Source: Candidatus Nitrosopelagicus sp.
Lineage (GTDB): Archaea; Thermoproteota; Nitrososphaeria; Nitrososphaerales; Nitrosopumilaceae
Direction of reading: 5' to 3'
DNA length: 15,865 nucleotides
Assembly (NCBI GenBank): GCA_018691945.1
Contig: JABHJJ010000035.1
Span: 1 to 15,865 of the forward strand
The position numbers were made by a program, and so were the translations under genes. Each line of letters begins with the position of its first letter. The stretch's first letter is position 1. The notes under the pieces are model-generated. The model was not told the DNA's origin and made no database searches. It saw only the letters and a list, made by a program, of their open reading frames with translations. This document shows positions 14,085 through 15,865 of the stretch, one piece after another.

Positions 14085-14906
14085 ATGGAAACTTTTTTTG
14101 ATAACATATGCAAACTAAAACATGAATTTGTAAAATCATACAAAGGCAATAGTCACACCACTGAAATTTTGCCTAACTCACCTTCGAATTCATTCATAGT
14201 TGAAAAAAATCATCTCGTCTTACTTCATAAGTTTCTAGAGAATAACCCCATTTACTCAAATCAAATATCTGAAAGACTCTGCGATGTAAATTGCACTATA
14301 TTTGAAGGAGATCTAAATAATTATTGGATTGACAGCATAAAACATGATACAAGTTATGCCCCATTTTATCCTACATGGATGCTTTCAGCATATGCATTGG
14401 CACGTGAAGCACAAAATCTTGGATTTGAACAAATCATAGACATAGGTTCAGGAGATGGCAGAATTGCATATTGTGGAAAAATTTTAGGAATGGATACAAT
14501 TTCAATAGAACTTGATGAGAATTTGGTTGCAATGCAAAAAGAATTATCATTAAAGACAGGAGTTTTGTTTAATCCTAATTGTTCTGATGCAACAATATAT
14601 GATTTTCAGAAAATTCCATCAAAGGCAACTGTTTTTGTTATTGGAGGGGTGCCTGAAATTGGCGAAATGTTAGCTGACTCGGTAATTACAAATGTATTAC
14701 AAAATGATGCCATTTTAGGTAATTCTGCATTCGCTCTCACTGGAAGTTATGCTAAAAGAAGATTTTCAAAAGTTCAATCGAATTTTGGATGGGATGAACT
14801 AATCAAAAAATTTCAATTAAGGGTAATTTCGACTATTTCCTTACCGACTTATTGGACAATGGACCAAAAATTCGAGACCCCGTATATTTTCACGAAAAAA
14901 GAATAA
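14085..14906 (+). CDS. Class I SAM-dependent methyltransferase
   Basis: Predicted cytosolic methyltransferase of unknown substrate. The Rossmann motif I is IIDIGSGDGRIAYCG (117-131) with the acidic end of strand 2 at E142 (ISIELDEN); the line YAPFYPTWMLSAYAL (91-105) just before it resembles the PT-x-M region of small archaeal protein-lysine methyltransferases (aKMT/DOT1-like). A roughly 85-residue N-terminal part has no family likeness that I know. The post-motif part has VFVIGGVPEIGEML (188-201), where an NPPY-type motif IV would be expected but is absent, which argues against an N6-adenine DNA methyltransferase. The nucleotidyl cyclase gene follows after 25 bp. Protein lysine methylation is a possible role, but weakly supported. 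Confidence 0.75.
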   Translation: METFFDNICKLKHEFVKSYKGNSHTTEILPNSPSNSFIVEKNHLVLLHKFLENNPIYSNQISERLCDVNCTIFEGDLNNYWIDSIKHDTSYAPFYPTWMLSAYALAREAQNLGFEQIIDIGSGDGRIAYCGKILGMDTISIELDENLVAMQKELSLKTGVLFNPNCSDATIYDFQKIPSKATVFVIGGVPEIGEMLADSVITNVLQNDAILGNSAFALTGSYAKRRFSKVQSNFGWDELIKKFQLRVISTISLPTYWTMDQKFETPYIFTKKE

Positions 14907-14909
14907 AAG
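14902..14909 (+). promoter_or_regulatory. TATA box for the nucleotidyl cyclase
   Basis: AATAAAAG, overlapping the end of the methyltransferase gene and centred 26 nt before the ATG at 14932. It suggests the cyclase can be transcribed independently of the gene upstream. Confidence 0.45.
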
Positions 14910-14931
14910 TAGTAACCAATCAAAATAACAC

Positions 14932-15747
14932 ATGTCTAAAAAAGAGGATTCAGTTTTGCCTTCAGATTCAAGTTCTGCTCAATCAGATACGACTGAAAAA
15001 GGTAGTGTTGCCGATATGATGCTTGGAAAGAGTTCTGAAAAGGTAATAGATTCAGATACCATGATTCAAGAAACTCAACAAAGAATATGGAGTTCGTTAA
15101 AAAAAGGAATTGAGTATGATGCAACAGTTGACCGATCTGATGCATATCTCAGAAAACATGTTCATGAAAAACAATCCATGGTTGTAATGTATGTAGATTT
15201 AGTTGGGTCTACAGATATCACATTAACACTACCTGAAGAGAAGATTGCAATAATAATCAGCTCTTTTGCTCAAGAAATGGCGTTTGCAATCCGACATCAT
15301 GGCGGATTTACATTAAAATTTGTAGGTGATGCAGTTATCGGATATTTTGTGAATACTAGTTCCTTAATTGCAGCAGATAATGCCGTAAGTTGTGCAAAAT
15401 CCATGATAAAAATTATTGAAGAAGGAATCAATCCAATCCTAAACCAATATGATTATCCAGATTTATTTGTCAAAATTGGAGTAGATTTTGGAACAAACAT
15501 GATTATCAGATATGGGTCAGATGCTGAAAAATCACATGTAGATATTTTAGGTCCTACAATGAATATTGCAGCAAAAATTCAAGGAAAAGCAAAACCTCAA
15601 GAAATTCTAATAGGTCATGATGTCTATAACAGAATTCATCCTTCAGTTCAAAAAGAATTCTCTAAAAAGATATGGAATGAGGGGGAATGGAAATACCATA
15701 GTAGAGAAACCGGTGAATTATATCCAGTTTATCATTATTCTAATTAA
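14932..15747 (+). CDS. Class III adenylate/guanylate cyclase
   Basis: Predicted soluble homodimeric nucleotidyl cyclase making cAMP (or cGMP). After a Ser/Thr/Asp-rich, probably disordered region (1-40) and a helical linker (41-80), the catalytic domain spans about 82-268. Metal aspartates are D89 in MYVDLVGST and D133 in FVGDAVIGYF. Substrate-selecting positions read K129 (LKFVGD) and D204 (VDILG), the adenine-type pair. The transition-state asparagine is N211 in MNIAAK; four residues on, the usual arginine is a lysine (K215). No sensor domain or membrane segment is visible, so any input must act through the N-terminal 80 residues or a partner. It follows the methyltransferase by 25 bp. Its stop overlaps that of the convergent partial gene (TTAA at 15744-15747). 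Confidence 0.9.
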   Translation: MSKKEDSVLPSDSSSAQSDTTEKGSVADMMLGKSSEKVIDSDTMIQETQQRIWSSLKKGIEYDATVDRSDAYLRKHVHEKQSMVVMYVDLVGSTDITLTLPEEKIAIIISSFAQEMAFAIRHHGGFTLKFVGDAVIGYFVNTSSLIAADNAVSCAKSMIKIIEEGINPILNQYDYPDLFVKIGVDFGTNMIIRYGSDAEKSHVDILGPTMNIAAKIQGKAKPQEILIGHDVYNRIHPSVQKEFSKKIWNEGEWKYHSRETGELYPVYHYSN

Positions 15748-15865
15748 ATTGTAAAGTTGTCCGGGCATTCTACGTGTTCGTAGTGATGTTCTGTAAATTG
15801 CTCTTCTATAACATACATCACAATTTTGTGTAATTCGCCATCACAGATTATTTTTTCACATTTTA
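15744..15865 (-). CDS. C-terminal fragment of an unidentified leftward gene
   Basis: A minus-strand frame is open from the window edge to a TAA at 15746-15744 and encodes 39 residues, ending HVECPDNFTI. The fragment is acidic and His-rich (EQFTEHHYEH) with three cysteines (KCEKIICDGE and ECPD), so a metal-binding tail is possible. The alternative frames on both strands are broken by stops. Its stop codon overlaps that of the cyclase by the same TTAA arrangement seen between purE and ilvA, which supports it as a real gene. Identity unknown. Confidence 0.6.
   Translation of the reverse strand, partial: KCEKIICDGELHKIVMYVIEEQFTEHHYEHVECPDNFTI

Noticed and set aside
1..15865. CRISPR array, insertion sequence, toxin-antitoxin or phage-defence cluster
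   Set aside because: No regularly spaced repeats, transposase, Cas, restriction or known defence domains were seen; the Hjc-like nuclease stands alone with housekeeping-type spacing and no defence neighbours.

Overview
The window looks like a stretch of chromosome from an ammonia-oxidising thaumarchaeon (Nitrososphaerota), most likely a marine Nitrosopumilus-like organism. Reasons: roughly one third G+C; an archaeal-type (type II) phosphorylating GAPDH; a thiolase translationally coupled to a DUF35 zinc-ribbon/OB-fold protein; an F420-type luciferase-like oxidoreductase; an Hjc-like resolvase; a short class III nucleotidyl cyclase; and TATA boxes centred about 23-30 nt before most start codons, the usual sign of leaderless archaeal mRNAs. 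I saw no rRNA, tRNA, CRISPR array, insertion sequence or phage gene. The assignment to genus level is inference.

Layout. Positions 1-121 hold the first codons of a leftward gene and a divergent promoter with a perfect 8-bp inverted repeat. Then come GAPDH (+), a CNNM/CorC-type CBS membrane protein (-), threonine synthase (-) and a small hypothetical (+). From 4403 to 11169 everything reads leftward. In transcription order this is purK; a four-helix membrane protein, a 44-residue zinc-binding protein and a DedA protein; a sugar-1-phosphate nucleotidyltransferase, an F420-type oxidoreductase, a thiolase and a DUF35 protein; an Hjc-like resolvase; and two small hypotheticals. PurE (+) diverges from purK. 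Threonine ammonia-lyase (-) follows, then a small hairpin region, an unrecognised coiled protein (-), a SAM-dependent methyltransferase (+), a class III nucleotidyl cyclase (+), and the C-terminal end of another leftward gene at the right edge.

How the genes relate. PurE and PurK perform the two-step carboxylation of AIR in purine synthesis from a shared divergent promoter. ThrC and IlvA sit about 8 kb apart, on the same strand but in separate units, and together make threonine and then 2-oxobutyrate for isoleucine. GAPDH serves central carbon metabolism, mainly gluconeogenic in these autotrophs. The thiolase-DUF35 pair could act in acetoacetyl-CoA chemistry (mevalonate or the 3-hydroxypropionate/4-hydroxybutyrate cycle), but its operon partners suggest a more specialised role.

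The most striking organisational feature is that all four convergent gene pairs abut or overlap exactly at their stop codons (TAATTA twice, TTAA twice), leaving no intergenic terminator space. Other points worth a second look are a previously easy-to-miss 44-residue Cys-rich gene coupled to dedA, a divergent promoter at 14047-14084 whose two TATA boxes interdigitate, and a compound hairpin at 13153-13199. I did not find a clear defence or other wholly new system here.
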